Below are positions 43,570 through 53,627 of a stretch of 64,000 nt of DNA, piece after piece. Numbering within the stretch: position 1 is the stretch's first letter; every line of letters begins with the position of its first letter. The notes below the pieces were generated by a model. The model worked only from the letters and a program-made list of their open reading frames with translations. It was not told the origin of the DNA and ran no database searches. The stretch comes from Burkholderiales bacterium (GTDB taxonomy: Bacteria > Pseudomonadota > Gammaproteobacteria > Burkholderiales > Burkholderiaceae), in contig JAMFSK010000131.1 in the NCBI GenBank assembly GCA_026225235.1, positions 62,001 through 126,000 of the forward strand, in the 5' to 3' direction. The position numbers were made by a program, and so were the translations under genes.

Positions 43570-45205
43570 GGGAGAGGTGTCGTTATTGCAGGTAAGCGTG
43601 GCTTCGGCTGTGGCTTCGTCCGGGTCTGCAAAAGGGACTTCGGGCTCGGCTGCGACTACAGCCGGGACTAAGGCCGCGGCCACAGCAGCGCCTCCGACTA
43701 CACGCTCACCGCAACCTTATGCCTTGTTCGCCCACACGCGCGTCGTGCTGGTCGACGCCCAAGCGCAGGCGCTCGGTGTGCGCGTCGGTTTTGCGCGCTC
43801 CCACGCGCTTGCGCTCGTCCCGCAGCTTGAATGCCTGACGCCGGAACCCGCCCGCGAGGCTGAGGCTTTCGAAGCCGTGGCGCTGGCCTTGTGCGTCTTC
43901 ACACCACAGATCGTCTTCGCCGATGCACATACGCTGCTGCTCGACGTCACGGCAAGCCTGCGTCTGTTCGGCGGTTTGCGTGCGCTCCTGCGCCGGATCG
44001 AAGCAACGCTCGGCGAGACCGGCCACTGCACCGTGCTGGGTTGTGCGCCGACACCGTGGGCGGCGTGGCTTTTTGCCCGCGCCGGTGCTACCTGGGATAA
44101 ACGCCGCCGACGGGTGATCCGGCCCGCGCGACTGGGCGCGGTACTCGACGCCTTGCCCGCGACCCTGCTGCCCGCCGCATCGCTGCACGGCGACGGGCTC
44201 GCGCAGATCGGTTGCGAGACTCTCGGCGCGGTGCGCCGCTTGCCACGCGCTGGGATCGCCCGCCGCTTTGGCGCGGGGTTGCTGAGCGCCCTTGCTCAGA
44301 CCTATGGCGAGGCGCCGGATCCGCGCGAATGTTTCGTCCCGCCGCCGGTCTTTGGCGCGAAGATCGAGTTGATGGCGCGTGTCGAGCACGCCGAGGCTTT
44401 GCTGTTCGCCATACGTCGCCTGCTGCTGCAATTGGTCGGTTGGCTGACGGCCCGGCATGCAGGGGTGAACCAGTTCACGCTGACACTTGTGCATGAGACG
44501 GCGCGTCATGGCGAGCCGCGTTCGTCTGCCTTGACGGTGTCGTGGTCGACCCCCGCTCGCGAGCTCGATCATCTGTTGTTGATGAGCCGCGAGAAATTGC
44601 ATCGCACCGAACTACTGGCCCCCGTGATCGAACTGCATTTGCAGGCCGATCATGTCGCCGACTATGCCGCGCCGACCGATACGCTGTTTCCGCTCGCCGC
44701 CGGTCCCGATGGCGAGCGTGAGGCGATGGTCCGTTTGCTCGAACGGCTGGTCGCGCGGCTCGGTGTGGAAAAGGTGCGTGAAGTCGCCGCACGCGACGAT
44801 CACCGACCCGAAGCCGGTGTCTCGGGGGCGCCATATCGGATCGGCAAGCGCGTGGTCTCTTCGGCCCCTTCAGTTCGGGTCAAGAAACGTCGCCTGAACG
44901 GTCGGCTCGATGGCCCGGGCAATCTTGTCCCGCCGCTGGCGCCGGTCGGGCCCCGGCCTATCTGGCTGATGCTCGCGCCGCTCAAGCTTGCGACACGCGG
45001 GGGCCTGCCGCATTACCGGAGCACCTTGCAGATCGTCGGCGGCCCTGAACGGATCGAGGCCGGCTGGTGGGACGGGCAGGGCGCTACGCGCGACTACTTC
45101 ATCGCCAGCGGCGAAGACGCGACGCTTTACTGGGTGTATCGAGAGCGAACGCCGGCCGACGAGCCGCGCGCCGCCGCCTGGTTCCTGCACGGTGTGTTCG
45201 GCTGA
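43505..45205 (+). CDS. imuB: ImuB, Y-family polymerase-like protein of the SOS mutasome
   Basis: A 566-residue member of the DNA polymerase Y family that lacks catalytic acids and serves as a clamp-binding hub for DnaE2. MVWIAVTLPMLPLEAV at the N-terminus replaces the active-site DVDxF strand; HTRVVLVDAQAQALGVRVGFARSHALALVP and FTPQIVFADAHTLLLDVTASLRLFGG are the family landmarks. A Ser/Ala/Thr/Gly-rich insert (about residues 30-65) is low complexity. ATG 43505 has GGAG seven bases upstream, inside imuA. The stop overlaps the dnaE2 start by one base (TGATG). Confidence 0.9.
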   Translation: MVWIAVTLPMLPLEAVRPLSLEGEVSLLQVSVASAVASSGSAKGTSGSAATTAGTKAAATAAPPTTRSPQPYALFAHTRVVLVDAQAQALGVRVGFARSHALALVPQLECLTPEPAREAEAFEAVALALCVFTPQIVFADAHTLLLDVTASLRLFGGLRALLRRIEATLGETGHCTVLGCAPTPWAAWLFARAGATWDKRRRRVIRPARLGAVLDALPATLLPAASLHGDGLAQIGCETLGAVRRLPRAGIARRFGAGLLSALAQTYGEAPDPRECFVPPPVFGAKIELMARVEHAEALLFAIRRLLLQLVGWLTARHAGVNQFTLTLVHETARHGEPRSSALTVSWSTPARELDHLLLMSREKLHRTELLAPVIELHLQADHVADYAAPTDTLFPLAAGPDGEREAMVRLLERLVARLGVEKVREVAARDDHRPEAGVSGAPYRIGKRVVSSAPSVRVKKRRLNGRLDGPGNLVPPLAPVGPRPIWLMLAPLKLATRGGLPHYRSTLQIVGGPERIEAGWWDGQGATRDYFIASGEDATLYWVYRERTPADEPRAAAWFLHGVFG

Positions 45206-48200
45206 TGGATGTCTCGCACGAAACCCACCCTTCAACCGATCGAGCCGCGATGCAGTATGCCGAACTCCACTGCTTGTCGAACTTCTCGTTCCTGCGCGGC
45301 GCCTCGCATCCGGCCGAGCTCGTCGAGCGCGCGGCGCAGCTCGGCTATACCGCGCTCGCGCTGACCGACGAGTGTTCGTTCGCCGGCATCGTGCGCGCCC
45401 ACGTGGCCGCCCAGGAACACGCAATCAAGCTGCTGATCGGCAGCGAACTGCGTCTTGTCGATGCACGGGGCGAGCCCTGGTGCACCCTGGTCGCACTGGC
45501 CGTCAATCGGGAAGGGTATGGCAACCTGTGTGAGTTGATCACCTGTGCACGAGGCCGCACGGAGAAGGGTCGCTACTGGCTCGAAGCCAGCGATTTCGAC
45601 GCGCCCACGGGCGAATGGGCGCACCTGGCTGGACTACCGGACTGCCTGCTGATGCTCGTGCCAGCGCCCGACGACGGCGCGGCCGACATACTCGAACGGG
45701 CGCACTGGCTGGCAAGCTGGGCCGCGGGCCGTGCATGGATCGCTTTCGAGGCGTGGCAGGGCGGCGACGATGTGATGCGCCTGCAGACCCTGCGCACCCT
45801 TTCGACCCTGAGCGGACTGCCGCTCGTCGCCGCAGGCGGTGCGCTGATGCACGTGCGTTCACGCAAACGGCTGCAGGACACGCTGACCTCGATCCGTCTC
45901 AATACGCCGTTGCCCGAATGCGGCTTTGCACTCGAGGCCAACGGCGAGCGGCATCTGCGTGCGCTCGAGCGGCTCGCCGAGCTCTACCCTCCCGATCTGC
46001 TGGCGGCCACGCAGGCCATTGCCTCGCGCTGCAGCTTCTCGCTCGACGAACTTAAATACGAATACCCCGACGAGCTGGTGCCCCCAGGCAAGACACCGGC
46101 CCAGCATCTGCGCGACCTTGTCATGGAAGGCACGCTTAAACGCTGGCCCGACGGACTGACGCCCTTGCGTTCGAAGCAGATCGAGCACGAACTCAAGCTG
46201 GTGGCCGAGTTGAACTACGAGCCATATTTCCTGACCGTCCATGAGATCGTCGCCTTTGCACGGAGCCAGAAGATCCTGTGCCAGGGACGCGGCTCGGCGG
46301 CCAACTCGGTGATCTGTTACTGCCTCGGGATCACAGAGATTGATCCGGTGCGCATGTCGATGCTGGTCGAACGGTTTATTTCGCGTGCTCGCAAGGAGCC
46401 ACCCGATATCGATGTCGACTTCGAACATCAGCGCCGGGAGGAAGTGATCCAGCATATCTATAGCAAATACGGCCGTCATCGGGCCGCGATTGCCGCGTCG
46501 CTTGCGACTTATCGCACGCGCAGCGCCCTGCGCGACGTGGGCAAGGCACTTGGCCTCGATGCGCAGCTCGTCGAACGCATCGCACAGACACACCAGTGGT
46601 GGGATGGCAAGGCCCAGATGCCAGACCGGCTCGCCGAGGCCGGCTTCGATCCTGACTCACGCGTGACCCGTCACCTGGCCGAACTGGCCGGTGAACTCCG
46701 TGGTTTTCCGCGTCATCTGTCGCAACACGTCGGTGGTTTTGTGATTGCACGCGACAAGCTGTCGCGTCTCGTACCGATCGAGAATGCCGCGATGGAAGAG
46801 CGTAGCGTCATCCAGTGGGACAAGGACGATATCGATGCACTCGGCCTGCTGAAGATGGATGTGCTGGCGCTCGGCATGCTCACGGCGATCCGTCGTTCGC
46901 TCGAATTTGTCGCCCTGCGGCGTGGCTTGCCCGCGTTTAGCCAGCAGGACGTGCCGATCGAGGATATCGAGGTCTACGAGATGTGCTCGCATGCCGATAC
47001 GGTGGGGGTGTTTCAGATCGAATCGCGTGCGCAACAAAGCATGCTGCCGCGCCTGCGGCCGCAGACGTACTACGACCTTGTCGTCGAAGTCGCGATCGTG
47101 CGGCCCGGGCCGATCCAGGGCGGCATGGTGCATCCCTACCTGCGCCGACGCCAGGGACTCGAGGCGGTCGAATACCCGAAGGATGAAGTCAGGCCGGCGC
47201 TTGAACGGACCCTGGGTGTCCCGGTTTTTCAGGAGCAGGTGATGCATCTGTCGATGCTCGCGGCGGATTTTTCAGCCGAGAAGGCCGATGGCCTGCGCCG
47301 GGCAATGGCGGCCTGGAAGCGCAAGGGGCATCTCGAGAAATATCAGGACGATCTGAAGAACGGTATGCTCGGGAAGGGCTATGACAAAGCGTTTGCCGAT
47401 CGCATCTGCAAGCAGATCGAGGGCTTCGGCGATTACGGTTTTCCCGAGAGCCATGCGGCGAGCTTTGCGCTGCTGTGCTATCACAGCGCGTGGCTCAAAC
47501 GTCATGAGCCGGCGGCGTTTCTCGCGGCCTTGCTCAATAGCCAGCCGCTGGGTTTCTATTCCCCTTCGCAACTGGTGCAGGATGCGCGGCGGCACGGTGT
47601 GACGGTCTTGCCGCCCGATGTCACGCTCAGCGACTGGGAAGCCGGCTTCGAGGCCGTGCCGGTGGTGGACGACGAAGCCACCCGGGCGCAGGCAGCGAAG
47701 GCCGCGCGGGCCCGTACCACGCATGGGCCGCATCCCGATCCCGATTATGTCCGGACCGGGCCCACGCCGTTCCCGCTCCCTGTCGCGGATGTCTTGCCGA
47801 AACGCAGCGCGCGCCGCTACTGGCAGTTGGCGCGGCGTTTCGGTGCAGACGGCCCGGCTGTGCGGCTCGGCTTCAATCTCGTCAAAGGGTTCTCGCAGCC
47901 TGCGGCGGAGCGCATCATGGCGGCCCGGCAACGCGCGCCCTTCGAGAACGTCGACGATCTCGCGCGACGCGCGGCCTTGTCGCGACTCGAACTGGAAGCG
48001 CTCGCCGCTGCCGACGCGCTCAAGTCGCTCGCCGGCCATCGCCGCCAGGCATGGTGGGCCGTCACGGCCCAGCAGGGCACCACGCGGTTGCTGCGCGATG
48101 CCCCCATCAAGGAAGCGCCGTTGTTGTTGCCGCGCGCGCATGAGGGTCGGGAGATCGTCGACGACTACGCGAGCATCGGGCTGAGCTTGAACCGTCATCC

Positions 48201-48558
48201 GGTGTCATTGCTGCGCGAGCGGCTGGCGAGCCTGCGCTTCAAGACCGCGCGCGAGTTGTCGACCTATCCGGATGGCCGGCTCGCGCGTGCCTGCGGCATT
48301 GTCACCGTGCGGCAACGGCCCGAAACCGCGAGCGGGACGATCTTTGTCTCGCTTGAAGACGAGACGGGCTCGATCAATGTCATCGTCTGGCCCAGTCTGG
48401 TCGAACGCCAGCGCAAGGAGTTACTCAATGCGCAACTGCTCGGCGTGTTCGGCACCTGGCAGCGCGAGGGCGAAGTGATGAATCTCGTTGCGCAGCGCCT
48501 GGTCGATCACACCCCCTTGCTGGGGCGTCTCGCGACCCGGAGCCGGGATTTTCATTGA
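45205..48558 (+). CDS. dnaE2: error-prone DNA polymerase DnaE2
   Basis: A 1117-residue C-family polymerase that carries out damage-induced mutagenesis with ImuA and ImuB. The PHP domain starts at YAELHCLSNFSFLRGASHPAELVERA; the polymerase core has the catalytic pair in PDIDVDFEHQ near residue 400 and the third acid in LLKMDVLALGML near 551; a helix-hairpin-helix (AERIMAARQRAPFENVDDL) and C-terminal OB fold (ACGIVTVRQRPETASGTIFV) follow. It begins at the TGATG overlap with imuB; an internal ATG at 45250 (MQYAELHC) is a possible alternative and matches other DnaE2 N-termini better. Confidence 0.93.
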   Translation: MDVSHETHPSTDRAAMQYAELHCLSNFSFLRGASHPAELVERAAQLGYTALALTDECSFAGIVRAHVAAQEHAIKLLIGSELRLVDARGEPWCTLVALAVNREGYGNLCELITCARGRTEKGRYWLEASDFDAPTGEWAHLAGLPDCLLMLVPAPDDGAADILERAHWLASWAAGRAWIAFEAWQGGDDVMRLQTLRTLSTLSGLPLVAAGGALMHVRSRKRLQDTLTSIRLNTPLPECGFALEANGERHLRALERLAELYPPDLLAATQAIASRCSFSLDELKYEYPDELVPPGKTPAQHLRDLVMEGTLKRWPDGLTPLRSKQIEHELKLVAELNYEPYFLTVHEIVAFARSQKILCQGRGSAANSVICYCLGITEIDPVRMSMLVERFISRARKEPPDIDVDFEHQRREEVIQHIYSKYGRHRAAIAASLATYRTRSALRDVGKALGLDAQLVERIAQTHQWWDGKAQMPDRLAEAGFDPDSRVTRHLAELAGELRGFPRHLSQHVGGFVIARDKLSRLVPIENAAMEERSVIQWDKDDIDALGLLKMDVLALGMLTAIRRSLEFVALRRGLPAFSQQDVPIEDIEVYEMCSHADTVGVFQIESRAQQSMLPRLRPQTYYDLVVEVAIVRPGPIQGGMVHPYLRRRQGLEAVEYPKDEVRPALERTLGVPVFQEQVMHLSMLAADFSAEKADGLRRAMAAWKRKGHLEKYQDDLKNGMLGKGYDKAFADRICKQIEGFGDYGFPESHAASFALLCYHSAWLKRHEPAAFLAALLNSQPLGFYSPSQLVQDARRHGVTVLPPDVTLSDWEAGFEAVPVVDDEATRAQAAKAARARTTHGPHPDPDYVRTGPTPFPLPVADVLPKRSARRYWQLARRFGADGPAVRLGFNLVKGFSQPAAERIMAARQRAPFENVDDLARRAALSRLELEALAAADALKSLAGHRRQAWWAVTAQQGTTRLLRDAPIKEAPLLLPRAHEGREIVDDYASIGLSLNRHPVSLLRERLASLRFKTARELSTYPDGRLARACGIVTVRQRPETASGTIFVSLEDETGSINVIVWPSLVERQRKELLNAQLLGVFGTWQREGEVMNLVAQRLVDHTPLLGRLATRSRDFH

Positions 48559-48559
48559 A

Positions 48560-49546
48560 CTACGAGGCCTGCAGAAGCACCCGATCATCGAGCACGATGT
48601 CCAGGCCTCGCTCGAACGGCGTGCGCTGGCCGATGCCGAGTGCCTCGAGCGAGCCGCTGTCGAGATGGCAGTCATGAGGGCGCGGCGTTGCGTCGATCGG
48701 TGTCGATTGCGCGACGATATGGGCGGGATCGGTTTCGAGACGCGCCGCGAGTTTCAGTGCGATGTCGTACTTGGTCATCGGCTCGTCGCTCGACCAGTGA
48801 TGCGTGCCCGTGACGGCGTTGCCGCCCACCGCCTGTTCGAGCATTTGCCGGATCACGACGGCCACGTCGGGAGTAAACGTCGGATAGCGGACGGCCCACG
48901 CATCGATGACCGCCGGGCGCTGCGCCGTGGCAGCCAGCAGGGCGGGCACGAAACTCGTGACGGCCGATTCGGCGAGGGTTTCGAGCGGCCCGTACAGCAG
49001 GGGCAGGCGTAACACGCAGGCGTGATCGGTGACGCCCCACAGCGCGTGTTCGCCATCCAGCTTGCTCTGTCCATACGCGTTCAGCGGATGAGACTGCGCA
49101 TCCGGCAGATAGGGTGGAGCGCTGCCGTCGAACACATAGTCCGTCGAGATGCTCAGGATCCAGCATCCATGCCGCTTCGCGGCGCGCGCAACGGCCTCGA
49201 CCGCGCCGACGTTCAGCGCTCGCGCCCGGGCGGGTTCATGCTCGCAGACGTCGGGTTGCCGCTGAGCCGCGACAAGCACTGCCGCCTGGGGACGGAGCGT
49301 TTCAAAAAAGGCATCAACGGCCGCCGTGTCGGTGATATCGAGCCGGAGCAAACCCTCGCTGCCGGCCCGGTTCATCGCTGTGCGGCTCAGCGCAAAACCC
49401 GGCTGTGCCGCAAGCTCTGCCGACACCGCGCGGCCCAGCAAGCCGGAAGCGCCCAATACGGCGACGCGCCACGGCGCCCGCCCCCCGCTGTCGGCAACCG
49501 ACGCGCCCTCAATTCCGGGCCTGTTCGAGGCGACCCTCACATTCAT
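48560..49546 (-). CDS. SDR family sugar-nucleotide reductase (dTDP-4-dehydrorhamnose reductase-like)
   Basis: A ~328-residue extended SDR protein. Motifs: VAVLGASGLLGRAV (NAD(P) binding), ISTDYVFDGSAPPY, YGQSKLDGEH with the catalytic Tyr-xxx-Lys and LRLPLLYGPL. This set is shared by RfbD and by the MAT2B-like SDR group; no rhamnose genes (rfbABC) are nearby, so the substrate is open. ATG 49546 is chosen (MNVRVASNR), with upstream ATG 49579 possible. It converges on dnaE2 with 1 bp between stops and follows the copper chaperone gene (111 bp). Confidence 0.82.
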   Translation of the reverse strand: MNVRVASNRPGIEGASVADSGGRAPWRVAVLGASGLLGRAVSAELAAQPGFALSRTAMNRAGSEGLLRLDITDTAAVDAFFETLRPQAAVLVAAQRQPDVCEHEPARARALNVGAVEAVARAAKRHGCWILSISTDYVFDGSAPPYLPDAQSHPLNAYGQSKLDGEHALWGVTDHACVLRLPLLYGPLETLAESAVTSFVPALLAATAQRPAVIDAWAVRYPTFTPDVAVVIRQMLEQAVGGNAVTGTHHWSSDEPMTKYDIALKLAARLETDPAHIVAQSTPIDATPRPHDCHLDSGSLEALGIGQRTPFERGLDIVLDDRVLLQAS

Positions 49547-49657
49547 CTTTTTATCTCGATAGGGATCGGGCCGCAGCATGGCACACGCGAACCCGTGTCG
49601 TCGCGGCAGCCCGTGTCCCCGGGGGACTGTTTCATCTTCGGCCCCTCAGGCGACAGA

Positions 49658-49852
49658 TCAGGCAACAATCGTATAACCGGCGTCTTCGATCGCGGCGGCG
49701 AGCGCCTCGCGCGGCGAGCTGGTTTCGACCAAGACCCGCCCGGCCGACAACTCGACGTTAACGGATGCATTCGCATCCGTCTCATGCACGGCGCGCGTGA
49801 CCGCGGCGACGCAATGCTGACAACTCATTCCTTCAACTTTTAATTCGACCAT
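49658..49852 (-). CDS. copZ: CopZ-type copper chaperone (HMA domain)
   Basis: A 64-residue single heavy-metal-associated domain with the Cu(I) site GMSCQHC (C11, C14) and the typical end AIEDAGYTIVA. CopZ proteins carry Cu(I) to the CopA ATPase and to CueR. AAGGAG lies nine bases before the ATG. It is on the opposite strand from copA and separated from it by the EAL gene, so it has its own promoter; I did not find a convincing CueR dyad before it. Confidence 0.9.
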   Translation of the reverse strand: MVELKVEGMSCQHCVAAVTRAVHETDANASVNVELSAGRVLVETSSPREALAAAIEDAGYTIVA

Positions 49853-50064
49853 TGCAACTGCTCCTTCGTATCACACTCAAATGGGAACCCTTGAACGCAT
49901 CCTAAAGCTTCCCACTGTGGCAAACTCAAGCACCGTTTTGTTTGCCCTTTGTCCTTTGCCGTCTCGCTAAAGGAAATCGCACCCTTGCCGTTGAATAGGG
50001 GCAGACTTTCGTAGAAGCGACTTATCCGTCGCTTATAACAGGAACAAGAGGAGAGCGCATCCCC

Positions 50065-51273
50065 ATGACGGGCGCACTTCGGCAACAAGCCGGCATCTCG
50101 CCTGCCAGTGAAGGCGGCGAGCTCAGATTGACGACGGCCTTTCAACCGATCGTCGGTCTGATTCATCAGCGCGTCGTCGGCTACGAGACACTCGTGCGCG
50201 CGACGTCGTTGAGCGGGCGCGCGATCACGCCTTACGAGTTATTCGAGCGCGCGACCCTCACGGGTGGACTCGTCTCACTCGACACGCTTTGCCAGCAAAC
50301 GCATTTGGGCGCTTTTGCGCGTCTTTCGCATGGCCGCGACTGGTTGTTCCTCAATGTGCGTCCCGAATCTGTCATTCAGCCTTCATTCCCGCAGGCGCTG
50401 ATCGCGCGCGCGGCCGCCCACGGCCTCGCGCCGCACCAAATCGTGATCGAATTGCTCGAGACCCCGCTCGACCAGCCGGGGCAACTCGAGCGTTCGATCG
50501 CCGAAATGCGTGCCTGTGGCTTTGTGATCGCGCTTGACGATTTTGGGGCCGGGCATTCGAACCTGGACCGCGTGCTCGACCTCAAGCCCGATCTCATCAA
50601 ACTCGACCGGCGACTGTTGGTCAAGGCCACCCAGGATCGCGCGATTCGCCGCGTGCTGCCGACCATGATTTCGATGCTTCACGAAATCGGCACACTGGTA
50701 GTCGCCGAGGGGATTGAAACGTCCACGGAGGCGTCAATCTCGCTGGACTCGGGGGCGGACTTTGGCCAAGGCTTTTTCTTTGGTGTGCCGTCGCCTAATG
50801 CGACACCGCTCGAACACGTCTTGCCCCGCCTTGAGTTGATGCGCGCGGAAACGACTTCGGAACATGCCCGTCGCAATGCGCTGCGCGAAGCCCGGCTGCA
50901 GCCGCATCGCGCGGCCCTGCGGCGTGCGGCGGAGCTGTTCCTGAAGCGCGATACCGAAGCCGATATTGCGGCCTGCCTGCTGGCTCTGCCCGATGCGGCA
51001 CGCTGCTATAACGTCAGTCAGGACGGCATGCAATATGGTCACGTCTATTCGCGCGGTGAGCATGTCGCGCGGTTTTTGCCGCTCGACGATGAAAGCGGCG
51101 CCAACTGGGAGAGCCGGGCCTATTTTCGCGAGGCACTGAGCGTGCCGGGAGAAGTCGTCGCCACCTTTCCCTATCTGTCGATCAGCGGAAACTATATGTG
51201 CGTGACCATGGCAATCGCCGTGGTTCGCGACGAGCGGCTCTATGTGATTGGCATCGATGTCGACTGGGATTGA
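50065..51273 (+). CDS. EAL domain c-di-GMP phosphodiesterase with C-terminal sensor-like domain
   Basis: A 402-residue soluble protein. The EAL domain covers residues ~20-255: E41 in GYETLVRA, FLNVRP (Asn), IELLETP, DDFGAGHSNL, IKLDRR and VAEGIETS, so the catalytic set looks complete. Residues ~290-402 form a second domain (AARCYNVSQDGMQYGHVYSRG, YLSISGNYMCVTMAIAV) resembling the PAS-like/Cache C-terminal domain of YkuI-type EAL proteins. AGGAGAG is about 12 bases before the ATG. It is flanked by copper genes without obvious connection. Confidence 0.9.
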   Translation: MTGALRQQAGISPASEGGELRLTTAFQPIVGLIHQRVVGYETLVRATSLSGRAITPYELFERATLTGGLVSLDTLCQQTHLGAFARLSHGRDWLFLNVRPESVIQPSFPQALIARAAAHGLAPHQIVIELLETPLDQPGQLERSIAEMRACGFVIALDDFGAGHSNLDRVLDLKPDLIKLDRRLLVKATQDRAIRRVLPTMISMLHEIGTLVVAEGIETSTEASISLDSGADFGQGFFFGVPSPNATPLEHVLPRLELMRAETTSEHARRNALREARLQPHRAALRRAAELFLKRDTEADIAACLLALPDAARCYNVSQDGMQYGHVYSRGEHVARFLPLDDESGANWESRAYFREALSVPGEVVATFPYLSISGNYMCVTMAIAVVRDERLYVIGIDVDWD

Positions 51274-51301
51274 GAAACGCGGCGTAGATCACAGTTCGCC
51301 G

Positions 51302-51332
51302 TTGACCTTCCCATGATGGGAACGTGTACGAT
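51302..51332 (+). promoter_or_regulatory. CueR-type promoter of copA
   Basis: TTGACC (-35, 51302-51307) and TACGAT (-10, 51327-51332) are 19 bp apart, the overlong spacing typical of MerR-family promoters. The spacer holds a dyad: TTCCC (51308-51312) and GGGAA (51318-51322) around ATGAT, with outer A-C/G-T matches (7 of 8 pairs). The copA ATG is 24 bp downstream. Confidence 0.88.
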
Positions 51333-51356
51333 CGTTCCAAGCATCGAGGAACGGCC

Positions 51357-53615
51357 ATGAGCAGCGATACCCTGGGATCTCTTCCTACCCCTGTACCCGC
51401 ACCACACGAAACCGTCGATCTGGTTGTCGATGGTATGACCTGCGCGTCGTGCGTCGCCCGGGTCGAGCGTGTTCTGAAAAAAATCCCGGGCGTGAGCGCC
51501 GCGAGCGTCAATCTGGCGACTGAGCGCGCCCGCGTGGAAGCACGCGCCGGCTTGCCGGTCGAGACGCTGCTCGCCGCGATCAGCCGCGCCGGCTATGGTG
51601 CGCGCGTCGATACCCCGGCGCAGGCAGCGTCCAACGCCGACGAGGCCGCCGACGGCGATCGACGCGAAGGCATCAATCTGCTGCTCGCCGCAATTTTGTC
51701 CATTCCGCTTGCGATGCCGATGCTCGGCGCGTTGTTCGGGGTGCATGCGATGTGGCCGGCGTGGCTGCAATGGCTGCTCGCCACCCCCGTCCAGTTCTGG
51801 TGTGGCGCGCGTTTCTATCGTGCCGGCTGGGGCGCGCTGCGGGCCGGGGCGGGCAATATGGATCTGCTCGTCGCGCTCGGCACTTCGGCTGCGTATGGCC
51901 TCAGTCTGTTCCAGTGGTGGCATGCGTCGGGCGGGGCGATGCCGGAGCTGTACTTCGAGGCGTCAGCGATCGTCATCACGCTCGTGCTGTTCGGCAAATG
52001 GCTTGAACGGCGCGCGAAGCGGCAGACCGCATCGGCGATCCGCGCACTTCAGCAACTTCGGCCGTCCCAGGCCAAACTCGTGCGCGGTGGCGAGACGGTC
52101 GACGTGCCACTTGCCGAGGTGCGGGTGGGCGACCTGGCGATCGTGCTGCCGGGCCAGCGCGTGCCGGTCGACGGCGTGGTCGAGGTCGGGGCGGGGCAGG
52201 TCGACGAGTCGATGTTGACGGGCGAGAGCATGCCGGTCGACAAGGGCGTCGGGAGCCGCGTCACAGGGGGCTCGATCAATGGCGATGGCCTGCTGCGCGT
52301 GCGCGTCGAGGCGATTGGTGCGCAAACCGCGCTCGAGCGCATCATCCGGCTCGTTGAAGATGCACAGACGGCCAAGGCGCCGATCCAGCGTCTGGTCGAC
52401 CGCGTGGCTGCCGTGTTCGTGCCGGTGGTCATTGTGATAGCCCTGCTTACCTTGGGTGGGTGGGTGCTGGCCGGCGCCGGCTGGCCGGTCGCGATCATCC
52501 GCGCGGTATCGGTGCTCGTGATCGCCTGCCCATGCGCGCTCGGGCTTGCGACGCCGGTGGCGATCATGGCTGGTACGGGCGTCGCGGCGCGTTTTGGGAT
52601 CTTGATCAAGGACGCTGAAGCGCTCGAACTCGCACATCGCGTGAACTGGGTCGGTTTCGACAAGACCGGCACGCTGACGCTCGGACGCCCGCGCGTGGTT
52701 GAACTCGCCGCACTGGGCGATATCTCCCGGACCACCTTGCTCGACTTGGCGGTGTCGGTCCAGCGCGGCAGTAGTCACCCGTTGGCGCGGGCGATTCTCG
52801 ATGCCGCGGAAGAAATGGCCGAGGCCGGGGTGCCTGTGGAGTATGTGGCGACTCAGGTGCGGACGTTGCCGGGGCGCGGCGTCGCGGCGATTGTCGATGG
52901 CCGTTCGCTGGTGTTTGGCAATCGGCAGGCGCTGCAGGAAGCGCGGATTCCGGTAGACGGCGCCGCACTTGAAGCGGCTCGTCTTCACCAAGAAGAAGGT
53001 CAGACGGTTTCCTGGCTCGGCGAAACCGGCGCGACTCCGCGTGTGCTGGGCTGGTTTGCATTTGCCGACACGATCCGGCCGAGCGCGCCGGGCACGATTG
53101 CCCGGCTGCACCGGCTTTCCGTTCGTTGCGCCATGCTGACAGGCGACAACGCGGCCGCGGCCGCGCGGATTGCCGATGCGCTCGGCATCGACCACGTCGA
53201 GGCGGAATTACTACCGGGCCACAAGGCTGCGCGTGTCGTCGAAGCACGCTCAGGCGGGGCCGTGACGGCGATGGTGGGGGATGGGATCAACGATGCACCT
53301 GCACTCGCCGCAGCCGACGTCGGCATCGCGCTCGCGAGCGGCACCGATGTAGCGATGCATGCGGCCAGCATCACGCTGATGCGCGGCGATCTGTCGCGCG
53401 TGGCCGATGCCTTCGATATCTCGCGGCGGACCTATCGCAAGATCCAGCAGAACCTGTTTTGGGCATTCGTCTACAACATCGTCGGCATCCCGCTCGCAAT
53501 GTCGGGCCTGTTGACACCGGTGCTGGCGGGGGCGGCGATGGCGGCGAGCAGCGTGTGCGTCGTCGCGAACGCATTGTGGTTGCGCCGCTGGCGCCCGGCA
53601 GACGAGCGCGGCTAA
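51357..53615 (+). CDS. copA: Cu(I)-exporting P1B-type ATPase CopA
   Basis: A 752-residue copper efflux ATPase of the inner membrane. One N-terminal metal-binding domain has GMTCASC (C29, C32). Membrane ion site [10 protein letters not shown], phosphatase loop [11 protein letters not shown], phosphorylation site [10 protein letters not shown], and hinge [13 protein letters not shown] with later [17 protein letters not shown] are all present, as required for an active P1B-1 enzyme. ATG 51357 follows GAGGAACGG. It heads a two-gene operon with cueR (12 bp apart), driven by the CueR-type promoter just upstream. Confidence 0.95.
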   Translation: MSSDTLGSLPTPVPAPHETVDLVVDGMTCASCVARVERVLKKIPGVSAASVNLATERARVEARAGLPVETLLAAISRAGYGARVDTPAQAASNADEAADGDRREGINLLLAAILSIPLAMPMLGALFGVHAMWPAWLQWLLATPVQFWCGARFYRAGWGALRAGAGNMDLLVALGTSAAYGLSLFQWWHASGGAMPELYFEASAIVITLVLFGKWLERRAKRQTASAIRALQQLRPSQAKLVRGGETVDVPLAEVRVGDLAIVLPGQRVPVDGVVEVGAGQVDESMLTGESMPVDKGVGSRVTGGSINGDGLLRVRVEAIGAQTALERIIRLVEDAQTAKAPIQRLVDRVAAVFVPVVIVIALLTLGGWVLAGAGWPVAIIRAVSVLVIACPCALGLATPVAIMAGTGVAARFGILIKDAEALELAHRVNWVGFDKTGTLTLGRPRVVELAALGDISRTTLLDLAVSVQRGSSHPLARAILDAAEEMAEAGVPVEYVATQVRTLPGRGVAAIVDGRSLVFGNRQALQEARIPVDGAALEAARLHQEEGQTVSWLGETGATPRVLGWFAFADTIRPSAPGTIARLHRLSVRCAMLTGDNAAAAARIADALGIDHVEAELLPGHKAARVVEARSGGAVTAMVGDGINDAPALAAADVGIALASGTDVAMHAASITLMRGDLSRVADAFDISRRTYRKIQQNLFWAFVYNIVGIPLAMSGLLTPVLAGAAMAASSVCVVANALWLRRWRPADERG

Positions 53616-53627
53616 AGGGGAGAGCTC

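Noticed and set aside
43505-45205. Active Y-family polymerase (DinB or UmuC)
   Set aside because: The N-terminal catalytic acid strand is missing and the genetic context is imuA-imuB-dnaE2.
49840-50166. 108-codon minus-strand frame between copZ and the EAL gene
   Set aside because: Overlaps both real genes and the copZ leader, has no ribosome site or known domain.
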